Origin: Noviherbaspirillum_A sp047237965
Lineage (GTDB): Bacteria > Pseudomonadota > Gammaproteobacteria > Burkholderiales > Burkholderiaceae_D
Reading direction: 5' to 3'
Length of the DNA stretch: 64,000 nt
Assembly: GCF_047237965.1 (NCBI RefSeq)
Contig: NZ_JBDFLX010000001.1
Span: 3,720,001-3,784,000, forward strand
Part shown: one piece after another, positions 26,988 to 35,100 of the stretch
Layout: every line of letters starts with the position of its first letter
Numbering within the stretch: position 1 is the first letter of the stretch
Notes under the pieces: generated by a model
What the model was told of the DNA's origin: nothing
What the model saw: only the letters and a program-made list of their open reading frames with translations
Databases searched by the model: none
Translations under genes and position numbers: made by a program

Positions 26988-27818
26988 TTAGCGATTCGCG
27001 AGGACGCCGCCGCTGGCGCGCTCGATGCCGGCCAGGTCGCGCCAGCTCTGCACCTGGTTCCAGCCCTGCAGCAGCGCCCGCACCGCCTGCGCCTGGTCGT
27101 AGCCGTGCTCCATCAGCAGCCAGCCGCCCGGCGCCAGAAAGGCCGGCGCGCCGGCGACGATGGTGCGCAGGGCCGACAGGCCATCGGCATGGTCGGTCAG
27201 TGCGTCCACCGGCTCGAAGCGCAGGTCGCCCTCGGACAGGTGGCGGTCGCCGGCGACGATATACGGCGGATTGGAGACGATCATGTCGAAGCGCCTCGGC
27301 GCCAGCGACAGCGCCGCATACCAGTCGCTTTGCAGGAAATCGACGTGGACGCCATTGCGCGCCGCATTGCCACGAGCCACCTCCAGCGCGGCGGCGCTGG
27401 CGTCGAGCGCGCTGACCTGCGCGTCCGGCCTGGCATGGGCGATCGCCACGGCGATGGCGCCGGAGCCGGTGCCCATGTCGAGCACGCTGCCGCCACGGGG
27501 CAGGCGCTCACAGGCCAGTTCCACCAGCAGCTCGGTATCGGGACGTGGAATCAGCACCGCCGGCGTGACCTGGAAAGGCAGCCCGTAGAACTCGCGCTCG
27601 CCCGTCAGGTAAGCCACCGGCTCGCCCGCCGCGCGACGCGCCAGCAGGGCTTCCAGGCGCGCCGCTTCGGTGTCGTTCAGCAGGTGGTCGGCGCGGGTGA
27701 TCAGCTGCACCCGGGTGAGATGGAGCGCATGGCACAGCAGCACGCGGGTATCGAGCGCGTCGAGCGGCGATTGCGCCAGCACTTCGGCGATCGAACGTCC
27801 GGCCAGAGGACCGTTCAT
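26988..27818 (-). CDS. prmC: Peptide chain release factor N5-glutamine methyltransferase PrmC
   Basis: A 276-residue SAM-dependent enzyme that methylates the Gln of the GGQ motif in release factors. Motif I reads LDMGTGSGAIAVAIA and the catalytic motif is NPPY, in the context IVSNPPYI. The N-terminal helical domain (LDTRVLLCHALHLTRVQL) binds the release factor. The start at 27818 overlaps the dsbB stop by four bases (ATGA). Its substrate RF1 is encoded just upstream by prfA. Confidence 0.95.
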   Translation of the reverse strand: MNGPLAGRSIAEVLAQSPLDALDTRVLLCHALHLTRVQLITRADHLLNDTEAARLEALLARRAAGEPVAYLTGEREFYGLPFQVTPAVLIPRPDTELLVELACERLPRGGSVLDMGTGSGAIAVAIAHARPDAQVSALDASAAALEVARGNAARNGVHVDFLQSDWYAALSLAPRRFDMIVSNPPYIVAGDRHLSEGDLRFEPVDALTDHADGLSALRTIVAGAPAFLAPGGWLLMEHGYDQAQAVRALLQGWNQVQSWRDLAGIERASGGVLANR

Positions 27819-28300
27819 CCGCGCGCGACGCGGCGCCAGGCGGTCCAGCCCAGCGCGATGGCGAAGATCGCGAACCAGATGAAGGACCACTGCGGTATCG
27901 ACAGGCCCAGGATGGGTTCGTATTCGGTGGTGCACAGGCCGTCGGCCTGGAACAGGAAGGGCAGCAGGCGCGCGGTGGGAATCGTGTTGAGCGAGGTTTC
28001 CAGCGGGTCGATGCCGCAGGAAATCGTGGGATTGGCCTTGATGTAGAGGTGATAGCCGGCCACGCCCAGGCCAGCCAGCGCGGCGACAGCGGCCAGGCCG
28101 GTGCCGGTGCGCTGGGCGCCGGCGCTGCGGCGGCCGGCGGCGACCAGGCAGATGATGGCCACGGCGGCGAAGGCATAGCGCTGCAGCACGCACAGCGGGC
28201 AGGGCAGCATGTTCATCACATGCTGCAGGTACAGCGCCACGGCCAGCAGGATCATCGAGACCAGGGCAACGGCGAGCAATACGGGGCGGTAAGGATTCAT
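27815..28300 (-). CDS. dsbB: Disulfide bond formation protein DsbB
   Basis: A 161-residue four-helix inner-membrane protein that reoxidises DsbA and passes electrons to quinone. The first Cys pair is in PCPLCVLQRYAF; the second is formed by the Cys in ISCGIDPLE and in GLCTTEYE on the second periplasmic loop. It lies between prfA and prmC and overlaps prmC by four bases, splitting the usual prfA-prmC pair. Confidence 0.94.
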   Translation of the reverse strand: MNPYRPVLLAVALVSMILLAVALYLQHVMNMLPCPLCVLQRYAFAAVAIICLVAAGRRSAGAQRTGTGLAAVAALAGLGVAGYHLYIKANPTISCGIDPLETSLNTIPTARLLPFLFQADGLCTTEYEPILGLSIPQWSFIWFAIFAIALGWTAWRRVARG

Positions 28301-28322
28301 TGCTTGTTCCAGGAAAAAAGGA

Positions 28323-29405
28323 TTATTCGTCGTCGCCCAACGCGGCCAGAAGTTCGGCCTGGTGTTCGGCGACCAGCGCGCCGGTCAGTTCGTTGAGGTC
28401 GCCGTCCATGATGAAATCGAGCTTGTAGAGCGTCAGGTTGATGCGATGGTCGGTCATCCGGCCCTGCGGGAAATTATAGGTGCGGATGCGCTCGCTGCGG
28501 TCGCCCGAGCCGATCAGCGACTTGCGGGTCGCCGCTTCCTTGGACTGCTGCTCGCGCAGCTGGGCATCCTTCAGGCGCGCCGCCAGCACCTTCAGCGCCG
28601 AGGCCTTGTTCTTGTGCTGGCTGCGGTCGTCCTGGCATTCCACCACCAGGCCGGTCGGCAGGTGGGTGATGCGCACCGCCGAGTCGGTCTTGTTGATGTG
28701 CTGGCCGCCGGCGCCGGAAGCGCGATAGGTGTCGATGCGCAGATCGGCCGGGTTGATGTCCACATCCTCGATCTCGTCGGCCTCGGGCATTACCGCCACC
28801 GTGCAGGCCGAGGTATGGATGCGGCCCTGGGTCTCGGTGGCCGGCACCCGCTGCACCCGGTGGCCGCCGGACTCGAACTTCAGTTTCGAATAGGCGCCCA
28901 GGCCGACGATGCGCACGATCACTTCCTTGTAGCCGCCCAGCTCGGACGGCGACTCCGACACCATTTCCACCTGCCAGCGCTGGCGTTCGGCATAGCGGGT
29001 GTACATGCGCAGCAGGTCGCCTGCGAACAGCGCCGACTCGTCGCCGCCGGTGCCGGCGCGGATCTCGAGGAAGATGTTGCGTTCGTCGTTCGGGTCCTTG
29101 GGCAGGAGCAGCTTCTGCAGGTCGACTTCCAGCGCTTCCATGCGCGCCTTGCTGCCGGCGATTTCCTCCTGCGCGAATTCCTTCATCTCGGGATCGGCCA
29201 GCATGTCCTGCGCGGCGACGATGTCGCGGTCGGCCTGGGTGTACTGCTGATACAGCTCAACCAGCGGACCGAGTTCGGCATGCTCGCGGTTGAGCTTGCG
29301 GTACTGGTCCATGTTGTCGGTGATGCCTTCCTGCATCAACAGCGTATTGACTTCTTCCAGCCGGTTGGCGAGCTGGTCGAGTTTGGCGAGCATGGATGGC
29401 TTCAT
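28323..29405 (-). CDS. prfA: Peptide chain release factor 1
   Basis: A 360-residue RF1 that reads UAA and UAG. The peptidyl-hydrolysis motif is in SGAGGQHINKTDSAVRITH (the GGQ that PrmC methylates). The RVPATETQGRIHTS sequence includes the PxT-type recognition tripeptide (PAT), and the N-terminal long coiled region is normal. Length matches the family exactly. Confidence 0.97.
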   Translation of the reverse strand: MKPSMLAKLDQLANRLEEVNTLLMQEGITDNMDQYRKLNREHAELGPLVELYQQYTQADRDIVAAQDMLADPEMKEFAQEEIAGSKARMEALEVDLQKLLLPKDPNDERNIFLEIRAGTGGDESALFAGDLLRMYTRYAERQRWQVEMVSESPSELGGYKEVIVRIVGLGAYSKLKFESGGHRVQRVPATETQGRIHTSACTVAVMPEADEIEDVDINPADLRIDTYRASGAGGQHINKTDSAVRITHLPTGLVVECQDDRSQHKNKASALKVLAARLKDAQLREQQSKEAATRKSLIGSGDRSERIRTYNFPQGRMTDHRINLTLYKLDFIMDGDLNELTGALVAEHQAELLAALGDDE

Positions 29406-29480
29406 GGCATTTTCCGGCTAGGGCAACACAGGGGAGCGGCGGGGCCGCGGACGATCGGGAACGGCGACAGGACGGCGTCG

Positions 29481-30764
29481 CTAGCGACGGGTACGGAACA
29501 ACTGCGGCAGCAGGGTTGCCAGGCGAGCGCGCTCGTCGCCCTGGGCATGGTGCAGCGCCTGCTGCGAGCCATGCAGGAATTTGGCGGTCAGGCCGCGGGA
29601 TAGCGCTTCGAGCACCGCGTCGGCGCTGTCGCCGCGCGCCAGCATGCGCCGGGCCCGGTCCAGTTCGGCCAGGCGGATCTGCTCGCTGTTCTCATGCAGC
29701 TCCTGGATCACCGGCACCACGGCGCGGCTGTCCATCCAGTGCATGAAGGCCTGGACCCGGGTCTCGATGATGGCCTCGGCCTGGCTGACCGCGGCCTGGC
29801 GGTTTTCCATGCCAGTCTGCACCGCCGCGCCGAGATCGTCGACGGTGTAGAGAAACACATCGTCCAGGCGGCCGACTTCGGCCTCGATGTCGCGCGGCAC
29901 GGCCAGGTCCACCATGAAGATCGGCTTGTGGCGGCGTGCCTTGATCGCTCGCTCGACCAGGCCCAGGCCGATGATTGGCAGCGAGGACGCGGTGCAGGAC
30001 ACCACGATATCGAAATTGGCCAGCTGTTCGGGCAGGTCGGCCAGCATGATGGCCTGGCCGTTGAAGCGGTGCGCCAGCAATTCGCCGCGTTCCAGCGTGC
30101 GGTTGGCAATCGTCAGGGTCTTGGGGTTTTGCGCGCTGAAGTGGGTGGCGCACAGTTCAATCATTTCGCCGGCGCCGATGAACAGCACATTCTGGTCCGA
30201 TATCCGGTCAAAGATGCGCTGCGACAGCCTGACCGCCGCCGCCGCCATCGAGACGCTGTGGGCGCCGATCTCGGTGGTGCTGCGCACTTCCTTGGCCACC
30301 GCGAAGGTGCGCTGGAACATCTGGTGCAGGTAGGTGCCAAGGCCGCCGGCCGCTTCGGCCTGGCGCACCGCATCCTTCATCTGGCCCAGAATCTGCGGCT
30401 CGCCCAGCACCATCGAGTCCAGTCCCGACGCGACGCGGAAGGCGTGGCGCACGGCATTATCCTGCGGCAATGTGTACAGGTAGGGACGCAGTTCGGCGTA
30501 GGGAAGCTGGTGATAGTCGGCCAGGAAGCGGGCGGTGCTGTCGATCGAGTGATCGACGCCGGCATTGAGCCGGTTGGCCGAGTACAGTTCAGTGCGGTTG
30601 CAGGTCGAAAGTATCGCCGCTTCGCCGCCGCCGGGCACGCTGCCGCCGAACCAGTTGCGCGCGGCGGCAACCGCGTGACCTATCCGGTCAGCGGGGAAAG
30701 CCACCTTCTCGCGCAGCGCAAGCGGCGCAGTGTGATGATTAAGCCCGACGGCAAGGAGTTGCAT
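29481..30764 (-). CDS. hemA: Glutamyl-tRNA reductase HemA
   Basis: A 427-residue enzyme that reduces glutamyl-tRNA to glutamate-1-semialdehyde, the first committed step of tetrapyrrole synthesis by the C5 route. The catalytic Cys is in LSTCNRTELY; the NADPH site is FIGAGEMIELCATH; the C-terminal helical dimerisation domain is present. It begins the minus-strand run hemA-prfA-dsbB-prmC-tex-grxD, although the 75-base gap before prfA may allow a second promoter. Confidence 0.96.
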   Translation of the reverse strand: MQLLAVGLNHHTAPLALREKVAFPADRIGHAVAAARNWFGGSVPGGGEAAILSTCNRTELYSANRLNAGVDHSIDSTARFLADYHQLPYAELRPYLYTLPQDNAVRHAFRVASGLDSMVLGEPQILGQMKDAVRQAEAAGGLGTYLHQMFQRTFAVAKEVRSTTEIGAHSVSMAAAAVRLSQRIFDRISDQNVLFIGAGEMIELCATHFSAQNPKTLTIANRTLERGELLAHRFNGQAIMLADLPEQLANFDIVVSCTASSLPIIGLGLVERAIKARRHKPIFMVDLAVPRDIEAEVGRLDDVFLYTVDDLGAAVQTGMENRQAAVSQAEAIIETRVQAFMHWMDSRAVVPVIQELHENSEQIRLAELDRARRMLARGDSADAVLEALSRGLTAKFLHGSQQALHHAQGDERARLATLLPQLFRTRR

Positions 30765-30791
30765 TGAAAAATGGCGAAAAATTGAGCCGTT

Positions 30792-30797
30792 ATTATA
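30792..30797 (-). promoter_or_regulatory. -10 box of hemA
   Basis: On the minus strand a perfect TATAAT ends 28 bases before the hemA ATG. No good -35 was found at normal spacing, so this is a partial call. Confidence 0.4.
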
Positions 30798-30975
30798 CCG
30801 TGTCGCTCTTGATCCATCTTTCTATGGTTCGATCAGCGAACCTAACGCGCCTGACAAATGCGCGTGACAGCCGCTGCAAAGGCGGGGAGGCAGACAGGGC
30901 GGCCGCGGCGGGCACTACGGCAAGCGTACGCATCGATGCCGAAACGCCTCTTTCGGGCACGCTTGGCAGGCGTGC

Positions 30976-31695
30976 TCAGCCGCCGTTGTCGCTGCCGTTC
31001 CCATTGTTCTGCGACATTTGCTCGAGCCGGTAGCCATAGCTGTAAACCGGCGCCAGGCGGAAGCCATGTTCCGGGCGCAACTGCAGCTTGCTGCGCACCC
31101 GCGACACATGGGTGTCCATGGTGCGTGACGGAATCTGCACATCGCGCGCCCAGACCGCTTCGAGGATGAAGGCGCGCGACAGCGGCCGGCCGAGGTTGCG
31201 GAAGAACAGCAGGGCGAGGTCGAATTCCTTCTGCGTGACGTCGATTGGCTTCCCCTTCATCGTCACCCGGCCGGTGCGGGCCTGGAACACGTAGGAGCCG
31301 AACTGGATCTGTTCCACCGCATTCTGGGTGGGATAGGCCCGTCGCAGCAGGGCCTGTACCCGTGCCACCAGTTCGCCGCGCCGGATCGGCTTGATCATGT
31401 AGTCATCGCCGCCCGCCGCCAGGCCGGCCACGATGTCATCCTCGTTCGAGCGCCCGGTAATGAACAGCACCGGCAGGGTGGGCGACATCTTTTCCCTGAT
31501 CCATTTGATGATCTCGGCGCCGTTGTTGTCGGTCAACTGCCAGTGCAGCACCAGCAAGTCGAAGCTGTCGCGCTTGGCTTGTGCCATCAATTCCTTGCCT
31601 GACGCATAAGTGTGGCAGGCATGTCCCGCTGCGGAGAGAACCTGACATACCAGTTCGCTCTGGCTACGATCGTTATCAAGTACGGCAATTCTCAT
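30976..31695 (-). CDS. OmpR-type response regulator lacking the phospho-acceptor Asp
   Basis: A 239-residue protein: receiver domain (about 1-120) and winged-helix DNA-binding domain (about 130-230; PIDVTQKEFDLALLFFRNLG, SRTMDTHVSRVRSKL). Asp7 and Asp9 of the acidic pocket, the Thr of FITGRS and the Lys of YMIKPIRRGE are kept. Where the phosphorylated Asp should be, in LLVLHWQLTDNNG, there is His51 (CAC at 31545-31543; GAC needs a single change). It may be an atypical regulator that works without phosphorylation. There is no adjacent sensor kinase. A long AT-rich region lies upstream. Confidence 0.9.
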   Translation of the reverse strand: MRIAVLDNDRSQSELVCQVLSAAGHACHTYASGKELMAQAKRDSFDLLVLHWQLTDNNGAEIIKWIREKMSPTLPVLFITGRSNEDDIVAGLAAGGDDYMIKPIRRGELVARVQALLRRAYPTQNAVEQIQFGSYVFQARTGRVTMKGKPIDVTQKEFDLALLFFRNLGRPLSRAFILEAVWARDVQIPSRTMDTHVSRVRSKLQLRPEHGFRLAPVYSYGYRLEQMSQNNGNGSDNGG

Positions 31696-31962
31696 GGCAT
31701 TGGAAGTGTTAATAAGTTTGGCAAATGTTAATTACATATACCAAGTATCAACTTTCCTTACTCCAAAGTAAATTTCTACCTATCAATCTTTCACATATTC
31801 AACATATTTACAACACTTGTCATTGTATTATCGGTCAGAAAAGTTCTGTTACGAATGTTCGCTCATAGAAAGACCGTCTCGTTCATGGTCCGGCATTCGG
31901 CAAGAAAATCTGTGCAATTTACAAGTGAGCCAACAAATGAAACTGGGATTTTCCATGAAAAG

Positions 31963-31989
31963 TTTGCGCAAATCGAACATTTGAGCAAA
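31963..31989. promoter_or_regulatory. Two TTTGNGCAAA sites 17 bp apart
   Basis: TTTGCGCAAA (31963-31972, a perfect palindrome) and TTTGAGCAAA (31980-31989) are spaced 17 bases start to start. They resemble paired binding sites of a dimeric regulator, possibly the OmpR-type protein encoded divergently. Confidence 0.4.
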
Positions 31990-32073
31990 TGCAAGCCACT
32001 TTGAATAGTTGATGTATTTGCAATAATTACTTAAGGTAAGTTTTCTCGTGCAATCGAAAGTTGTGTTTTTTTT

Positions 32074-32098
32074 AACAATATAGTCATGCTATATTGTT
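32074..32098. promoter_or_regulatory. Operator-like perfect palindrome
   Basis: Arms AACAATATAG (32074-32083) and CTATATTGTT (32089-32098) flank TCATG. TATATT in the right arm (32090-32095) could serve as a -10 box, so a bound protein would block transcription. It is 137 bases before the small HTH regulator gene, a natural candidate for autoregulation. Confidence 0.55.
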
Positions 32099-32234
32099 TC
32101 AAAATGTAAATGTTTACTTGAGCAGGCTGCGAGGGAAACTGTCATGGATTTTCAGGTTTTCTCGATGCAAGCAAAGCCGATCAAGTTAACAAATCGAATT
32201 GCCGCTTGTAACTGGTAGTTATTGGAGTTGCTTA

Positions 32235-32645
32235 ATGGTCAAGATTTCTAGTGAGCGGGAGCAGTTCAGTCTGCGGCTGCAGCAACTCTTGCGGGATGCG
32301 CATCACTCCCCAGACAGTCCGACCGAGCTGGCCAGGGAATTCAACATCCGTTATCCCGGCACACCCATCACCGTGCATGCGGCCCGAAAATGGCTGATCG
32401 GCGAGGCCATACCCACGCAGGACAAGATGCGCACGCTGGCCGACTGGCTGATGGTGCCGATCGACTGGCTGCGTTTCGGCGCCGACGCCAGCCGCAAGGA
32501 GGTGCCCAATCCGGCGGCGAACGCCAGTTCGGTCGACCTGAAGCTGATTGCCGACATGCAGCTGCTCGACGAGCCGCACCGGCAGATCGTGCGGGAAGTG
32601 GTGCGCATCCTGATACGCACCACGCGCGGCAAGGCTGCAGGCTGA
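32235..32645 (+). CDS. Small HTH transcriptional regulator (phage-repressor-like)
   Basis: A 136-residue protein. Residues about 10-75 form a lambda-repressor-like helix-turn-helix: REQFSLRLQQLLRDA, PTELAREFNIRY, VHAARKWLIGEAIPTQDKM, LADWLMVPIDWLRFG. The C-terminal part (DMQLLDEPHRQIVREVVRIL) is a helix pair found in this group, probably for dimerisation. The start at 32235 follows GGAG with seven-base spacing; the frame is open a little further upstream from a TTG with no ribosome site. Target genes are unknown. Confidence 0.82.
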   Translation: MVKISSEREQFSLRLQQLLRDAHHSPDSPTELAREFNIRYPGTPITVHAARKWLIGEAIPTQDKMRTLADWLMVPIDWLRFGADASRKEVPNPAANASSVDLKLIADMQLLDEPHRQIVREVVRILIRTTRGKAAG

Positions 32646-32782
32646 ATGCCCGCCGTCCTGCCGGCGGCCATGCCCTGATGCCGCCGTCACGGCGGATCGC
32701 GATGGACGACGGGATGCAATAATCCCTGACCTGACGCGCAGCCCGGAGCGTCGCCATACCGATCAGATCAGGATGCAAGAAC

Positions 32783-34528
32783 GTGCCCCATAACGACGCA
32801 TTGCCTTTCCTGCGCGAAGCGCTGCTGTTCCTCGCGCTGGCCGGCATATTGATGCCGCTGCTGCAACGCCTGAAAATCAACCAGGTCCTTGGATTCCTTG
32901 CCGTAGGCGCGCTGGTCGGCCCTTACGGCCTGGGACTGTGGGCGGGGCAGCATGCGTGGCTGTCGTATTTCGTGTTCCAGCGCCCGGAAGGCATCGCGCC
33001 GCTGGCCGAACTCGGGGTGCTGTTCCTGATGTTCATGATCGGACTCGAACTGTCGGCCTCGCGCCTGTGGGCCATGCGGCGCTGGGTATTTGGCGCCGGC
33101 GGCGCGCAGGTGCTGCTGTCGGCGCTGGTCATCGGCTTTCTGGCCTGGCTTTTCGGCAACCGGATGGAAGCGGCGCTGGTGCTGGGACTGGTGCTGTCCC
33201 TGTCGTCCACCGCGGTGGTGATGCAGCTGCTCACGGAACGCCAGGCGCTGGGTTATCCGCTGGGCCAGGCCGCGTTCGCGATCCTGATGCTGCAGGACCT
33301 GGCGGTGGTGCCCATTTTCATCCTGCTGGGCGTGCTGACCGCGGGCGGCGACACCGCCGCCTGGCTGCCCATGGTGCTGCTGGCGGTGGCCAAGTCGCTC
33401 GGCGCGGTGGTGCTGATCTACCTGCTCGGCCGGCGCGCGATCGGGCCTCTGCTCCACATGTTCCTGCGCCAGCGCCAGCCGGAAATCTTCATGGCGCTGA
33501 CGCTGCTGATCACCCTGGGCATTGCCGCACTGACCGCTGCCGCCGGGCTGTCGCTGGCGCTAGGCGCCTTCCTGGCCGGCCTGCTGCTGGCCGAGACCGA
33601 ATTCCGGCATGAGGTGGAAGTGGTCATCGCGCCATTTCGCAGCCTGCTGATGGGCCTGTTCTTCATGTCGGTCGGCATGCAGGTCGATTTGCGGGAAGCG
33701 GCCAGCACGCCGCTGTGGCTGGCGCTGTCGGTGCCGGGCCTGTTCCTGATCAAGGCGCTGGTGACGGGCGCCGTGCTGCGGCTGGGCGGCTTTTCCACCG
33801 GGCGGGCAGTGGAAGGGGGACTGCTGCTGGGGCAGGGCGGCGAGTTCGCCTTCATCGTGGTGGGGCAGGCAGTGGCTAGCCGGCTGCTGGCGCCGGAAGT
33901 GGGCCAGTTCATGACGCTGGTGGTGGCCTGCAGCATGTTCGCCACCCCGGCCATGGCGCGCCTTGGCCGCGCCTTCGGCGACTGGTGGCAGCAACGGCAT
34001 CCGCTGCCTGCTGCCGCAGGCCAGGCGGCCGCGCCGCAGAAGGGGCATGTGGTGATCGTCGGATTCGGCCGCATCGGCCGCATGCTGGCTCAGATTCTGG
34101 ACCGGCAGGGCATTGCCTATGCCGCCATCGACAACAATCCGCAATTGGTGGCGCAACTACAGGAGCATGCGGGCCGCCTGCATTATGGCGACGCCGCGCG
34201 CGGCGAACTGCTGCGCCGGGTGCATGCCCAGCATGCGGCGGCGATCGTGCTGACCATGGACCATCCGGCGTCGGTGCTGCACGCGGCTCGGGCGATCCGG
34301 CGCGATTACCCGCAGGTGCGGCTGTTTGCCCGCGCCCGCGACGAGCAGCATGCGCAGGCCCTGCTGCGCGCCGGCGCGACGCTGGTGGTGCCTGAAACTC
34401 TGGAATCAGGCCTGCAGTTGTCGGAGTTCGTGCTGCACAGCCTGGGCTTCCCGGCGTCGGCCGCCGCGCAGGTGATTCAGCTGGAACGGGAAAAACGCAT
34501 CGGCGCCACGCGCAGCGAGGTCGGCTGA
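32783..34528 (+). CDS. CPA2-family monovalent cation:proton antiporter with RCK (TrkA-N) domain
   Basis: A 581-residue inner-membrane antiporter of the KefB/KefC/RosB type. About 12 hydrophobic segments fill residues 5-400, with the family features INQVLGFLAVGALVGPYGLG, LGVLFLMFMIGLELS, LSLSSTAVVMQLLTER and LMLQDLAVVPIFI (the acidic ion-path residue). Residues about 420-540 form a Rossmann TrkA-N domain, HVVIVGFGRIGRMLAQIL, which usually binds NAD(H) or glutathione. The start is GTG at 32783 with AGGA nine bases upstream. No KefF/KefG-like ancillary gene is adjacent. Potassium efflux is likely but other cations are possible. Confidence 0.9.
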   Translation: MPHNDALPFLREALLFLALAGILMPLLQRLKINQVLGFLAVGALVGPYGLGLWAGQHAWLSYFVFQRPEGIAPLAELGVLFLMFMIGLELSASRLWAMRRWVFGAGGAQVLLSALVIGFLAWLFGNRMEAALVLGLVLSLSSTAVVMQLLTERQALGYPLGQAAFAILMLQDLAVVPIFILLGVLTAGGDTAAWLPMVLLAVAKSLGAVVLIYLLGRRAIGPLLHMFLRQRQPEIFMALTLLITLGIAALTAAAGLSLALGAFLAGLLLAETEFRHEVEVVIAPFRSLLMGLFFMSVGMQVDLREAASTPLWLALSVPGLFLIKALVTGAVLRLGGFSTGRAVEGGLLLGQGGEFAFIVVGQAVASRLLAPEVGQFMTLVVACSMFATPAMARLGRAFGDWWQQRHPLPAAAGQAAAPQKGHVVIVGFGRIGRMLAQILDRQGIAYAAIDNNPQLVAQLQEHAGRLHYGDAARGELLRRVHAQHAAAIVLTMDHPASVLHAARAIRRDYPQVRLFARARDEQHAQALLRAGATLVVPETLESGLQLSEFVLHSLGFPASAAAQVIQLEREKRIGATRSEVG

Positions 34529-34556
34529 CCCGCTGCGCGCTTGCGGCCGCCGGCGC

Positions 34557-34874
34557 TTACTGGCGGCAATGGTCGTAGACCTTCGCGTAAGCTTGCTGGG
34601 AAGAACTGAGGGAGCGGTCGTCATAGATCGACACGATCGCCTCCTGCGCGTCTTCCAGTGTTTCCGGTTTGCTTTGGAGAATGGTCTTGACCTCGTTCAA
34701 CACCCGGTCCATCGGATAGCCGTCGGCACGGGTACGGAATGCGCTGGCGCCGATCTGCGCCAGCTTGCCGCAATACTGCTGGTTGGCCTGGCCCTGCGCC
34801 TGGGCTTCCCCTGAAAAAGCCGTTGCCGAAACGGATACGGTGCATAGGGCAGAAAGAAGGAGTTTTCTGATCAT
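34557..34874 (-). CDS. Small exported hypothetical protein
   Basis: A 105-residue protein with a signal peptide (MIRKLLLSALCTVSVSATAF, cleavage near AQA). The start at 34874 follows AAAGG; an ATG 33 codons upstream is open but would bury the signal. The mature part is about 78 residues, mostly helical, with two Cys (YCGKLAQIG and the final DHCRQ) that may form a disulfide. I do not recognise a family. It converges with the antiporter gene. Confidence 0.7.
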   Translation of the reverse strand: MIRKLLLSALCTVSVSATAFSGEAQAQGQANQQYCGKLAQIGASAFRTRADGYPMDRVLNEVKTILQSKPETLEDAQEAIVSIYDDRSLSSSQQAYAKVYDHCRQ

Positions 34875-35031
34875 CTGCAATGCCTTTAAAAAGAACATGC
34901 TTGTCAGGACATCGATTTCGTCAAAAGATTCCTTGTTAAGGCAAATCAAACCAAAAGTTGCATTGACGGCCATGTTATGCAGACATGACCATATCCGGCT
35001 GGGAAAATCCGCGATAAAAGAAGGCGATGCA

Positions 35032-35100
35032 ATGAAGAAGGCTACCCATGATCGGGGTCAGAAGGAAATGATGTCAGTTTATCCGGCCGGTCATGGCTGA
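35032..35100 (+). CDS. Possible 22-codon leader peptide overlapping the hybrid kinase start
   Basis: ATG at 35032 follows GAAGGCG and opens a 22-residue frame (begins MKKATHDRG, ends YPAGHG). Its TGA at 35098-35100 overlaps the kinase ATG at 35093 by eight bases. The kinase ATG itself has no clear ribosome site, so translation of this short frame may bring ribosomes to it. An internal ATG pair (35068-35073) preceded by GAAGGA could also start the coupling frame. Confidence 0.35.
   Translation: MKKATHDRGQKEMMSVYPAGHG

Larger units (their letters stand above)
31696..32234. promoter_or_regulatory. AT-rich divergent regulatory region
   Basis: 539 bases between two divergent regulator genes, far more AT-rich than the surroundings and with no gene. 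It contains a perfect palindrome at 32074-32098 and a pair of TTTGNGCAAA sites at 31963-31972 and 31980-31989. Promoters for both flanking genes should lie here. Confidence 0.7.
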
